A stretch of DNA of 64,000 nt from the NCBI GenBank assembly GCA_015075625.1, contig JABTTZ010000002.1, forward strand, positions 620,001-684,000. The letters run 5' to 3'. The notes beneath the pieces were generated by a model. It worked only from the letters and a program-made list of their open reading frames with translations. It ran no database searches and was not told the DNA's origin. Positions 8,558-17,602 of this stretch are shown one piece after another. Made by a program: the position numbers and the translations under genes. Numbering within the stretch: the stretch's first letter is position 1; every line of letters starts with the position of its first letter. The stretch is from Anaerolineales bacterium. Its GTDB lineage: Bacteria > Chloroflexota > Anaerolineae > Aggregatilineales > UBA2796.

Positions 8558-8680
8558 GTGCTAAAGCCGCGGGCTGAAATCAACCGCACTTACGGAGCGG
8601 TTATCCCTAGTGCAGTGGCTTCAGACGCGCCCCCCCCAACTCCCCTATCACCCCTGCTTTCAGCCCAACGGCTTTAGCAC
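8558..8680. repeat. Inverted-repeat element (GTGCTAAAGCCG family)
   Basis: GTGCTAAAGCCGCGGGCTGA at 8558 is repeated in inverted form at 8658-8680 (TTTCAGCCCAACGGCTTTAG, then CAC) with one extra base and few mismatches. About 78 bases separate the arms. Related words occur at 3721 and 22279. It resembles a REP/BIME or short non-autonomous element and contains no gene. Confidence 0.55.
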
Positions 8681-8768
8681 CGAGGGCAGGTTTTCTGTAA
8701 AGGTTTTACAATCTTTATACAATTCTTATAACTTGCAGCATAGGTGGCAACTAAATGGGATTTTCACT

Positions 8769-9611
8769 GTGAACAGAGCGACGCTCAATCATCGCCTCCC
8801 CCTTCTCAATCTAATCGCCTATGCCGCGACGATCCTGATGAATTTCGTCTCCCAAGCGCCGGGGGTCTTTACCCAAACGGTGGGCAAACTAGGCGAAAGT
8901 CGGGCAATCTTTTTCCTTCCTGCTGGCTATGTATTCGCCATTTGGGGGATGATCTACCTCGGCTTGGGAGCATATGTCCTCTATCAGGGGCGTCCCCCCC
9001 CAACGGGAGAACCCCATCATCGGCAAGATAAGCGGATGGTTCATCCTCAGCAGTGTAGGAAATATTGCCTGGCTTTTCTTATCCCTCGCCAACCAAACGG
9101 CGATCAGCACGCTTGCCATGCTGGTTATCCTCGTCTCCCTGATCATAATCTACCTTCGTTTAGGGATTTGGCGTGGTGGGGGAAGCAGCCGCGAAGGCTG
9201 GCTGGTGCATACGTCCTTCAGCATCTACTTAGGCTGGATCACCGTAGCGACGGTGGCAAACATCGCGGCGGCGCTCTATGATGCTGGCGTAGTGACCCTT
9301 TTATGGGGATCAATGCCGATCTATGGGCGGCAATCATGATGGCTGTGGCGGGGATGCTCACCCTGCTGATGATCGCCCTTCGGCATGATACAGCCTATGC
9401 GCTTGTTGTGGTATGGGCGTTGGTGGGAAGCTACAACCGCCCCTTCGGGACGGCGGTCTTTCGCCTGCTCTCAGGGTTGAATGCGGGCATGGTCGATACG
9501 GTGGCGCTCATGGTGGCGCTGATTGTGGCTGGCGGAATCCTCACGGCGTTTGTGGCGCGTTACACCAGTGCTGCCTTTGCCAAACCTTCCAACCCGTCTA
9601 TGTCGTCCTGA
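8769..9611 (+). pseudogene. TspO/MBR-like (tryptophan-rich sensory) membrane protein, two frameshifts
   Basis: Three consecutive frames together encode one hydrophobic protein of ~280 residues resembling Chloroflexota tryptophan-rich sensory proteins. The order is FLPAGYVFAIWGMIYLGLGA, then QRENPIIGKISGWFILSS, then INADLWAAIMMAVAGM and a C-terminus around 9611. The first break is in a run of eight C at about 8994-9001 (seven would restore the frame). The second is near 9315, where one more G is needed. Both fall in homopolymers, so base-calling errors are as likely as true decay. The start is a GTG at 8769. The 3' end overlaps the convergent LLM gene by ~52 bases. Confidence 0.7.
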
Positions 9612-10474
9612 TCAAGCCATTGCAGCATGATCCGTTGGACTCCAACGCGCTCATACTCGCCAATCTGATCCTGAATCTCGCTTGGCGTCCCAACGACGAC
9701 GCCAAGTGCCCGCAGCCCCTCCCGCGAGCGTTCTCCCAACCGCCCCTTCACCGCTGCCTCTGTTCGCCCAAAGTAACACCCAGTCATCAGCGTTCGGCGG
9801 ACATCGGTAGGCTTTCGTCCGGCGGCAACCAGCAAATCATCAAGGCGGGCGTTGCCCGCAGCAATATCAGCCGGGGGCATAAAGACGGCATTCCATTCGT
9901 GGGCATATTTCGCCACCAACGGAAGGGTCTTTTTCGGTCCGCGTCCGCCAATCACAATAGGGAGAGCGCGTGCCGGACGGGGAAGAAGGGTTGCTCCTCG
10001 CAGGCGGTAATATGTCCCTTCAAAATGGACGGGGGTATCGCTCCCCAAGAGGCGCGTCATAACCTCTAAACCTTCCTCGAAACGGGCAAAGCGGGCGGGA
10101 AGTTCGAGCAAATCCCACCCATACTGATCGTGTTCGCGTTTTTGCCACCCCGCGCCAACACCCAGTTGCAGCCGTCCACCAGAGAGATCATCCACTGCCG
10201 CCGCCATACGTGCCGTCATGGAGGGGTGACGAAAGGACACTGGCGAGACGAGCGGACCGAATTCAATCCGTTTTGTGTGGCTTGCCAACCAAGTGAGGGA
10301 TACCCACAGTTCAAGGGAGTCCTTGTCGGGGGCATCGGCGTTCGTGTAGTGATCGGAGCGATAAAGCCCGACGAAGCCGCAATCTTCCACTGTACGGGCA
10401 AGGCGCTGCCACCGCGCCCACGTTAGCCCATCCTGCCCTTCAATCATGATGGCAATTTCCATAGGTAATTTCAC
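9560..10474 (-). CDS. LLM-class flavin/F420-dependent oxidoreductase
   Basis: A bacterial luciferase-like TIM-barrel oxidoreductase of 304 residues. Recognisable parts are LYRSDHYTNA near residue 40, RIEFGPLVSPVSFRHP, the LSGGRLQLGVGAGW motif near 100-113 and the VIGGRGPKKTLPLVAKYA segment. The GTG at 10474 follows GAGGA. The gene is the last of a minus-strand group that includes cofC, cofD and an FbiB-type reductase, which makes F420 rather than FMN the likely hydride carrier; that is an inference from context. The substrate cannot be predicted. Confidence 0.88.
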   Translation of the reverse strand: MKLPMEIAIMIEGQDGLTWARWQRLARTVEDCGFVGLYRSDHYTNADAPDKDSLELWVSLTWLASHTKRIEFGPLVSPVSFRHPSMTARMAAAVDDLSGGRLQLGVGAGWQKREHDQYGWDLLELPARFARFEEGLEVMTRLLGSDTPVHFEGTYYRLRGATLLPRPARALPIVIGGRGPKKTLPLVAKYAHEWNAVFMPPADIAAGNARLDDLLVAAGRKPTDVRRTLMTGCYFGRTEAAVKGRLGERSREGLRALGVVVGTPSEIQDQIGEYERVGVQRIMLQWLDQDDIDGLEGLAKAALV

Positions 10475-10530
10475 GGCGTCCTCTGTTGCCCTTAGACGAC
10501 AAAGGACGCCGCATGTCTCCTTTCAATAGA

Positions 10531-11154
10531 TCAATAATAGAGCGGAGATGCCGCGGCGCCGCTCCATTGTTCGTAATGGGTCAGGTCGTCGGGGGTGTCC
10601 AAATCAAGGGCGATCCGCTCTGAGCGGTAAACCTGTACGGTAGCTCCTGCCTCCCGCGCTAAGGTCATGTGGCGGGCAAAACTCCCCTCGCCAAAGCCAA
10701 AAGGTATTAACCCAGGTGGGGCGATGAATAGAGCGTTTGTCCCTTCTTCAAAGCGATCCGGGGCAATGACTACCGAGGCATTAAAGCGCCCCATGTGAAC
10801 GATCTTTTCGACATCTTCACCCGTATAAAGCGGGAGATCGGAGGGCATGACTAAGATCGCCTCTGCCCCCTGTACGCGGACAACCTCTGCCGCCCGTGCC
10901 AACGCTGCGTTCAACTCTGGAGCGCCGCTTTCCTGCACGGTAAAAACGCCCATATCACGGGCAATTGCCAGCGCCCGCGAATCGCGGCTGACAACGGTCA
11001 CACCGGTGATCACCGGCGCCTCTTTAAGGGTCAAAATACCATGCCGCAGCATCCGCTCTGCCAACGCCTCGCGTTGTTCCGCCGTGAGGACGTTTGCCAA
11101 CCGACTCTTCGCCCGGACAAACGGTTTCACCGGGATGATCGCCCATACGCGCAT
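10531..11154 (-). CDS. cofC: 2-phospho-L-lactate / phosphoenolpyruvate guanylyltransferase (CofC/FbiD)
   Basis: Activates 2-phospholactate or phosphoenolpyruvate with GTP as the donor for the F420 tail. The 207-residue nucleotidyltransferase fold shows IIPVKPFVRAKSRLA at the N-terminus (guanine nucleotide binding), ILVMPSDLPLYT with the metal-binding Asp, and LDLDTPDDL near the C-terminus. The start has GAGGAG eight bases upstream. The cofD gene lies 18 bases upstream on the same strand, so both are likely co-transcribed. Bacterial FbiD enzymes generally use phosphoenolpyruvate; which substrate is used here cannot be read. Confidence 0.93.
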   Translation of the reverse strand: MRVWAIIPVKPFVRAKSRLANVLTAEQREALAERMLRHGILTLKEAPVITGVTVVSRDSRALAIARDMGVFTVQESGAPELNAALARAAEVVRVQGAEAILVMPSDLPLYTGEDVEKIVHMGRFNASVVIAPDRFEEGTNALFIAPPGLIPFGFGEGSFARHMTLAREAGATVQVYRSERIALDLDTPDDLTHYEQWSGAAASPLYY

Positions 11155-11172
11155 AAAAGTATCTCCTCAATT

Positions 11173-12144
11173 TTAATCTAACACACTCAGCAAACGGCGG
11201 CGTTCAGCAGCAGCCCAATCCAGCAAGGTACGCGCCACCATCAGGCGGCGTTCGGGGGTGTCCAACATAATCTCGGCGGGGTGAAGGGTCAGCCCTGCCA
11301 TCCCCGTCAGCCCCTCGGCATCATGGGGATCAACGAGCATTCCATCCAGCAGGTTTGCCGAAGCATAGTAGGCATAAATGCCCGCAACGCTAGCCTCTAG
11401 TCCTAATTCGCCCATGATTTTCACCGTAGGTCCCTTGATCGCCTTCCCCCCAATCAGCGGACTAACGGCAAGGGCGATCCCGCGCCGCCGTTCAAGCGCT
11501 GTCCGTATCTCTTGTACAGCAAGAATCGGTGCAATGCTCAAAACGGGGTTGGAGGGGGCAAGCACAATCAGGTCGGCTTCCTCAATAGAGTGGAGAACAC
11601 CCGGCGCGGCGTCGGCATTTGCCGCCCCTGCGTAGTGGATTGCCCGTGCAGTGGGCTGCCAACGGTGACGAACAAAATAGCTTTGGAAATCCAGCAGTCC
11701 ATGTTCGGCGGTGTCAATCTGTGTGGCAACGGGCTGATCAGTCATCGGGAGCAAGCGTGTTGCCACCCCTAAGCGCTTTGCCAGATCTGCCATCACCACA
11801 CTGAGCGGAAGTCCCCCGGAGAGCCATTCCGTGCGCAGGATACTGGTTGCCACATCGCGATCCCCCAAGCCAAACCAGACCTCCTCGCCATAGGCTGCCA
11901 ACATGCCAATCATCTCGCGGGTGTCGTCGGCAATGCCCCACCCCGCCGCGCCAATCCGCCCGGCAAGCGTGTAGAGGATCGAATCCAAATCGGGCGAGAC
12001 GGCAAGACCGTGAAAACGGAAATCGTCCCCTGTGTTGGCGATGACGGTGAGCGCCCCGGCTGGAAGCGCCCGCGCTAAGCCATCGACCATCCGCGCCCCG
12101 CCGCCCCCACCAGCAAGGACAACAACGGAAGGTGTTAGCGCCAT
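11173..12144 (-). CDS. cofD: 2-phospho-L-lactate transferase (CofD/FbiA)
   Basis: Transfers the phospholactyl or enolpyruvyl group to the deazaflavin Fo, giving F420-0 or dehydro-F420-0. The N-terminus VVVLAGGGGGARMVDGLARA is the family's nucleotide-binding loop, followed by ANTGDDFRFHGL, SPDLDSILYTLAG and WGIADDT; later parts include VLAPSNPVLSI and SPLIGGKAIKGPT. The ATG at 12144 places this motif at residue ~7 and overlaps the reductase gene upstream by 10 bases, which argues for coupled translation. A longer reading frame upstream would add 28 residues with no similarity. Length (323) is normal. Confidence 0.94.
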   Translation of the reverse strand: MALTPSVVVLAGGGGGARMVDGLARALPAGALTVIANTGDDFRFHGLAVSPDLDSILYTLAGRIGAAGWGIADDTREMIGMLAAYGEEVWFGLGDRDVATSILRTEWLSGGLPLSVVMADLAKRLGVATRLLPMTDQPVATQIDTAEHGLLDFQSYFVRHRWQPTARAIHYAGAANADAAPGVLHSIEEADLIVLAPSNPVLSIAPILAVQEIRTALERRRGIALAVSPLIGGKAIKGPTVKIMGELGLEASVAGIYAYYASANLLDGMLVDPHDAEGLTGMAGLTLHPAEIMLDTPERRLMVARTLLDWAAAERRRLLSVLD

Positions 12145-12746
12145 AAAAGCCTCGTTTCCAAACTGTGGCGGGTCGATGCCCGCGTTACAGCGGGGTAACC
12201 CAATGTAATGAGTGCTTGCGGCTGCCAATCATCGGGAAGTGCTAGCGCGTCCCGAACGACCTCTGGGCAAAAAAGCGGCGCACACATCCAGCACGCCCCC
12301 AACCCCTCGGCGTGTGCGGCAAGAAGGATGTTTTGGACTGCCATTGCCGTACTTTGCACCGCCATAAGGTGTTCGGCAGCGCTGCGACGCGGGTCGGGGT
12401 AGTGATCCATGTCAATGAGGCTGAGGGCGGCAATAATCACGATGGGCGCTGCTGTGATGCGGGCGTAGGAACGCCCCGTATCCGCCGCAATTGCCTCGGC
12501 AGAAACACCATCCACCGTCAAATCCGCCCGGAGTTGCTCGCCCATTGCCTGTGCCAAACGCTCCCGCCTCTCGCCCTGTTCAGTAACGGCGAAACGCCAT
12601 GGTTGGCGGTTATGCGCAGAAGGTGACCAGATTGCCAAAGAAAGCAACGTTTCCACCACCTCCCGCGAGACGGGACGATCCGTATAACGGCGGATCGAAC
12701 GCCTACCTCTGATTATATGCCCAATTTCAGACGCCACAGATGACAC
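12135..12746 (-). CDS. Nitroreductase-fold protein like the FbiB C-terminal domain (dehydro-F420 reductase)
   Basis: A 203-residue FMN-binding nitroreductase: RRSIRRYTDRPVSREVVE at the N-terminus, WSPSAHNRQPWRF and the GLGACWMCAP segment. In actinobacterial FbiB this domain is fused C-terminally to the gamma-glutamyl ligase and reduces dehydro-F420-0. Here it stands alone, but its 10-base overlap with cofD makes the same role likely. The ligase half (cofE) is not in the window. The start appears to be a GTG at 12746. A generic nitroreductase with no F420 role cannot be excluded by sequence alone. Confidence 0.8.
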   Translation of the reverse strand: MSSVASEIGHIIRGRRSIRRYTDRPVSREVVETLLSLAIWSPSAHNRQPWRFAVTEQGERRERLAQAMGEQLRADLTVDGVSAEAIAADTGRSYARITAAPIVIIAALSLIDMDHYPDPRRSAAEHLMAVQSTAMAVQNILLAAHAEGLGACWMCAPLFCPEVVRDALALPDDWQPQALITLGYPAVTRASTRHSLETRLLWR

Positions 12747-12813
12747 TCGTTTTACAAAATGGTTGCGGAATCATAAAAAGAACGCAAAAGAGTGTAGAAG
12801 AAAACGACCTACC

Positions 12814-13623
12814 CTACCGCAGACTCCCTAAGGCAAAGATATAGATCACCAAAAGGGCAGCAGCATAAATGAGCGGGATGTACCATGTCTGGCGAAAGGG
12901 ACGCCCGCGCACGATGCGCTGGCGTGGCGCTCCGCCCTCGCTAGGGGTGAAGAACTCACCCGATGGGAGGTAGAGCGGGGTGATCAGGCTGCCGAGGATA
13001 ATCCCCCCCACAAAACCGCCTATATGACCCCAGTTATCAATGCCCCGCGTGCCGGGGATTACCTGTGTCAGCAGCCCCAACCCAAAATTCAACGCAGCAA
13101 AGCCAGCGAGGTTGCGCAGTTCGCGCTTGCCAAGTTCCCCAAAGAGGATGCGATTTTGGTAGATGAATACTATATAACTACCAAAGATGGCAAAGATCGC
13201 CCCCGACGCACCAATAGACGTTCCGCGATTGAAGATCAGGCTGGCAAGCGAACCGCTTAGCCCACCAAGAAGGTAAATGGCGGCAAAACGCCCCCGTCCC
13301 CACATGTGTTCAAGGCTGCGCCCATAGAAAAATAAGGCAAAGGCGTTGAACAGGAGGTGGATTTGCCCGGCATGGAGGAACATCGCCGTGAATAGACGGT
13401 AATGCTCCCCATAGCGTACCACACGCTGAAAATCCAGCGCCCCCCATGTGAGCAGCGGGTAACTGAGCGTCGCCGTGTCGCTGACCTGTTGGTAAACGCC
13501 CTCGACAAGGAGCGCACCGATAAGGATAGTAAGGATGGTATAGGTGAGCAATGGGCGTTCCAGAAAGGGTATGGCTTGGGGGGAGGGAGCAGCCGGCATT
13601 GATGGGGCAGGTTGGTGAGTCAT
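12814..13623 (-). CDS. Rhomboid-family intramembrane serine protease
   Basis: 269 residues with a Pro-rich cytoplasmic N-terminus and about six membrane helices. The catalytic serine is S140 in GASGAIFAIFG and the catalytic histidine is H200 in NWGHIGGFVGG; the HxxxN-type segment HLLFNAFALFFYG is also present. All active-site features are intact, so it should cleave substrates within the membrane. The C-terminus has a short basic loop and one more hydrophobic helix. It is separated from the F420 genes by 67 bases on the same strand. Substrates are unknown. Confidence 0.92.
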   Translation of the reverse strand: MTHQPAPSMPAAPSPQAIPFLERPLLTYTILTILIGALLVEGVYQQVSDTATLSYPLLTWGALDFQRVVRYGEHYRLFTAMFLHAGQIHLLFNAFALFFYGRSLEHMWGRGRFAAIYLLGGLSGSLASLIFNRGTSIGASGAIFAIFGSYIVFIYQNRILFGELGKRELRNLAGFAALNFGLGLLTQVIPGTRGIDNWGHIGGFVGGIILGSLITPLYLPSGEFFTPSEGGAPRQRIVRGRPFRQTWYIPLIYAAALLVIYIFALGSLR

Positions 13624-13777
13624 CTTGGTGAGCCTCGTGTGAATGATAGGATTTTATCAGATAGGAAGGTGAAAATCGTTAAAAGGGATAGAGAATCCCT
13701 TAAAACGCCGTGCTGCCCGCCATGCCGTAGCGCAAACTGATAGATTTCTGTAAGTTTAAATTTTTGCAAAAATAGCA

Positions 13778-13783
13778 TATAAT
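13778..13783 (+). promoter_or_regulatory. Likely -10 box for the Nudix gene
   Basis: TATAAT in an A/T-rich stretch, 72 bases upstream of the Nudix start. The -35 region (TTTAAA, 17 bases upstream) is weak. A strong hairpin lies between this box and the start codon. Confidence 0.4.
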
Positions 13784-13796
13784 TTGTGTATATGTC

Positions 13797-13825
13797 GGCG
13801 AATCACCTCTTGAGGCTGATTCGCC
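13797..13825 (+). promoter_or_regulatory. Hairpin in the 5' leader of the Nudix gene
   Basis: GGCGAATC and GATTCGCC form a perfect 8-bp outer stem, and CCTC/GAGG a 4-bp inner stem closing a TT loop. It lies 14 bases after the putative -10 box and 30 bases before the start codon, so it would be at or near the mRNA 5' end. It could be an RNA stability or control element or a dyad operator. Confidence 0.5.
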
Positions 13826-13854
13826 TTATCGCACACACAGACGGAGAAAAGATT

Positions 13855-14295
13855 ATGGCGATGCCAGCCCGTGTACCTGCGGTTCGGGCAGTAATTGCCC
13901 ACGAGGGTCGGTTTCTTCTTGTCCAACATCATAACCAACTGCCCGCGAATGCCGGAAAATGGGGACTGCCGGGTGGGCGCATTGAGGCAACCGACAAGGA
14001 TTTGATCTTTGCCTTAGAGCGCGAACTTCACGAAGAATTTGCCATGCAGATTAATTTGGTTGGCTTTGTGGCAATGTATACCTTCCGGGACCGCTCACAT
14101 CATATTTTTCTGGCGACTCCGCGCTCATTGGAATTCACCATTGATCGTAAAGAGATCGTTGATACCCAGTGGTGTACGCTGGAAGAAGTGCGCTCGCAGC
14201 ATGATAGTGGGCGGCTGCACGCCGGCTTTGAATTAGCGGCAATCCGCGCCAGTCTTGCCCGCTATGGCGGCGCCGTTTCAGGGCGCACCGCGTAG
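13855..14295 (+). CDS. Nudix hydrolase
   Basis: 146 residues. The Nudix box is present as GLPGGRIEATDKDLIFALER followed by ELHEEF; the two metal-binding glutamates of REhxEE are kept, while the usual Gly after EE is Phe. It hydrolyses a nucleoside diphosphate linked to another group; the substrate cannot be told. The ATG at 13855 is preceded by GGAG at good spacing. An earlier ATG at 13786 would fall within the leader hairpin and lacks a ribosome site. The gene has its own promoter-like box and a clear terminator downstream. Confidence 0.88.
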   Translation: MAMPARVPAVRAVIAHEGRFLLVQHHNQLPANAGKWGLPGGRIEATDKDLIFALERELHEEFAMQINLVGFVAMYTFRDRSHHIFLATPRSLEFTIDRKEIVDTQWCTLEEVRSQHDSGRLHAGFELAAIRASLARYGGAVSGRTA

Positions 14296-14350
14296 GGAGA
14301 CAAAGGCTTGGCATACTATCTCGTGTATGCCTTGCTTAGGCACACAACGA

Positions 14351-14389
14351 AAGCGCCCGCGCTGTTTGAGAGCGTGGGCGCTTTTTTTA
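14351..14389 (+). terminator. Intrinsic terminator (Nudix gene; possibly bidirectional)
   Basis: AGCGCCCGCGCT and AGCGTGGGCGCT form a near-perfect 12-bp stem followed by seven T on the plus strand. On the minus strand the same stem is followed by TTTCGTT, so it may also end the 16S-tRNA-Ile transcript. Confidence 0.85.
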
Positions 14390-14403
14390 TTGAATATAGG
14401 GAG

Positions 14404-14477
14404 TGGGTGAGAGAGGACTCGAACCTCTGACCTTCCGGTTATCAGCCGGATGCTCTAACCAGCTGAGCTACTCACCC
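14404..14477 (-). tRNA. tRNA-Ile (GAT)
   Basis: 74 bases on the minus strand. The acceptor arm GGGTGAG pairs with CTCACCC, the D arm reads GCTCAGCTGGTTAGAGC, the anticodon loop CTGATAA gives anticodon GAT, and the T arm contains GGTTCGAGTCC. No CCA is encoded; the 3' end is a discriminator A followed by CTC. It lies about 150 bases downstream of the 16S gene, its usual place in a bacterial rRNA operon, but no 23S follows. Confidence 0.97.
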
Positions 14478-14630
14478 GATGAGGAGCGGTCAGGCGGTGC
14501 GAAGGCACATTAACCATTGAAACGTGAGGAGAAAGGGCATCCCAGAACAAGCTCAACCGAGTTGGCGACGATGATATTACAGAAGGGGTACTCGTGTTAC
14601 CTTTCACCCTCATCGCGCACGGACTCTTAG

Positions 14631-16112
<1,482 letters not shown>

Positions 16113-16560
16113 GTTGGTGTCCTTTCGGACAGCAGAGAAAGTTCCTTCCTCTGACGGGTTTTGACTTTACTGTGCTTGCCAACAGTGACTAACCGTTGGT
16201 CAAGCTACCTTGCTTGGTATGCTGTTGCTTTCTTCTCACGTTTCAATTGTTAAGGTGCCACCAACGCTGTTTGTTCAAAACAGGGGACAAAACCGGCTGC
16301 GCGCCGGTCACAGGGGACTACCATCCAAGATTGTTTGCACATCTTGTCTGCCGTCTTCTTACCCTGCGCCCTCTCCTTTGGTTGTTTTAAGCCGCTCAGC
16401 TTCTTCTCAGTCCCTCAGCGCCTTATGTCCCACATTCTAGCACACCTCTCCACACGCGCAAGGGGCAATATTTTCTTTCCCTCCTTTTCGTTTCTTTTTC
16501 GTTTCATCCTCCCCTGGTTCTCCTCTCCAGGTGGGGACAATCAAGTTTTTCGGTGATTTC
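16113..16560. other. 16S rRNA leader and promoter region
   Basis: No protein gene is visible. The segment holds the putative rRNA promoter (16434-16461) and a ~320-base leader upstream of mature 16S. A small hairpin (GTCC GAAA GGAC on the minus strand) sits about 20 bases before the mature 5' end and might be a processing site. Confidence 0.6.
16434..16461 (-). promoter_or_regulatory. Putative 16S rRNA promoter
   Basis: On the minus strand TTGCGC, 16 bases, then TAGAAT with an extended TGC just before the -10. This is the best promoter-like arrangement upstream of 16S. The same layout (TTGCCG, 16 bases, TAGAAT) precedes the endonuclease III gene at 17547-17574, which supports it. Confidence 0.5.
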
Positions 16561-17403
16561 TTATGAATGCCGAAAAGTGATTGTGAAACTGAGTCGCCCT
16601 AAGCGAACCTCATCGCCATCGCGGAGGACGCGCACCTCACGCGGGTGAAGGCGCTGATTGTTGATAAAGGTGTGATTTTTACTGCTCAAATCCATGATCT
16701 GGACGGTATGCTCATCGCGCTTCAAAGAGGCATGAAGGCGCGAAACTCCCAAGCCTTCGGCGTCAAAGCTGGAAAGATCAACATCCGGTTTCATCGGGCT
16801 ATCTGCGGAAGAACGCCCTAGAACGATTTCTTTATCGGAAAACACACTCACCGGAATAGAGACCCCTTGAATCATGATCAGAATTTTGGAGGACATCCCA
16901 AAGTAGGCTGTCCCAAGCCGTTCACGGGGGTCACCACTTTGATCGATCAACCCCTTCGTAGACCCTACCGAAGCGCCTGCTGTTGCCAAAAGCGACCCAC
17001 AAGCATAACAATACTTATCGCCTTGCCGATTTTGTTTCCCGCATTGGGAACAGAACACTTTTCCCGCTGGCGGGTGATCGCCAAAGCCATTCACATCTGG
17101 CGCAGCCGAAGGAAGTGGCTTGATCGGTGAGGATGTGCCGCCTGAAGGCGTGGCTGAGTTCCCCCCAATCGGGCGAATCACAGGGCTTTTCTTAGGTGGT
17201 GGGGGCGTGTCTTTTGTTTTTTCCAAAAGGTAGTTGTTCGTCTCCCGCGCTTCCCACTGCCGCACAAGCAAGTTCAATTGGCTGCGATCTCCCTGATCCA
17301 ACTGATCTACAAGGGATTGTAAGGCTTTGATCGCCGCATCAATCGAAGCGCCATTTTGCCGCAACCTCACATATTCTGAATAAATATCCGTCACATTGGG
17401 CAT
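16561..17403 (-). CDS. Zinc-ribbon and FHA domain protein
   Basis: 280 residues. An N-terminal helical region (1-55) is followed by a Pro/Ser-rich linker, a double-Cys zinc ribbon (CSQCGKQ...CYACG, about residues 117-136) and a C-terminal FHA domain (about 190-275) with LGRSS, SRLHASL and SSKNHTFIN. FHA domains bind phosphothreonine peptides, so this is probably a target or adaptor of a Ser/Thr kinase such as the large FHA kinase at 58-61.7 kb; that link is an inference. The usual SxNGTFVNG is changed to SKNHTFINN. The gene lies just upstream of the rRNA promoter on the same strand. Confidence 0.88.
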   Translation of the reverse strand: MPNVTDIYSEYVRLRQNGASIDAAIKALQSLVDQLDQGDRSQLNLLVRQWEARETNNYLLEKTKDTPPPPKKSPVIRPIGGNSATPSGGTSSPIKPLPSAAPDVNGFGDHPPAGKVFCSQCGKQNRQGDKYCYACGSLLATAGASVGSTKGLIDQSGDPRERLGTAYFGMSSKILIMIQGVSIPVSVFSDKEIVLGRSSADSPMKPDVDLSSFDAEGLGVSRLHASLKRDEHTVQIMDLSSKNHTFINNQRLHPREVRVLRDGDEVRLGRLSFTITFRHS

Positions 17404-17546
17404 TTTCTCGCCCCCCGCTAGGCGCCATATTCACTACAGGGTGTTCTTTCTCTAAATTCTATCCGAAAATTCTATGAGAGGGAGGGATTTTCCCTTATGG
17501 CGTATCTCAAACCATTCTCAAACCAGATTGACACAGGTTTACTCTG

Positions 17547-17574
17547 TTGCCGCATCCCCGGATACGGCTAGAAT
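17547..17574 (+). promoter_or_regulatory. Putative promoter of the endonuclease III gene
   Basis: TTGCCG, a 16-base spacer, and TAGAAT. Transcription from here would begin near 17581, inside a longer open frame, which supports the GTG at 17603 as the real start. Confidence 0.45.
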
Positions 17575-17602
17575 AATAATCAAAGGGGAAAGAGTCTACG
17601 GC

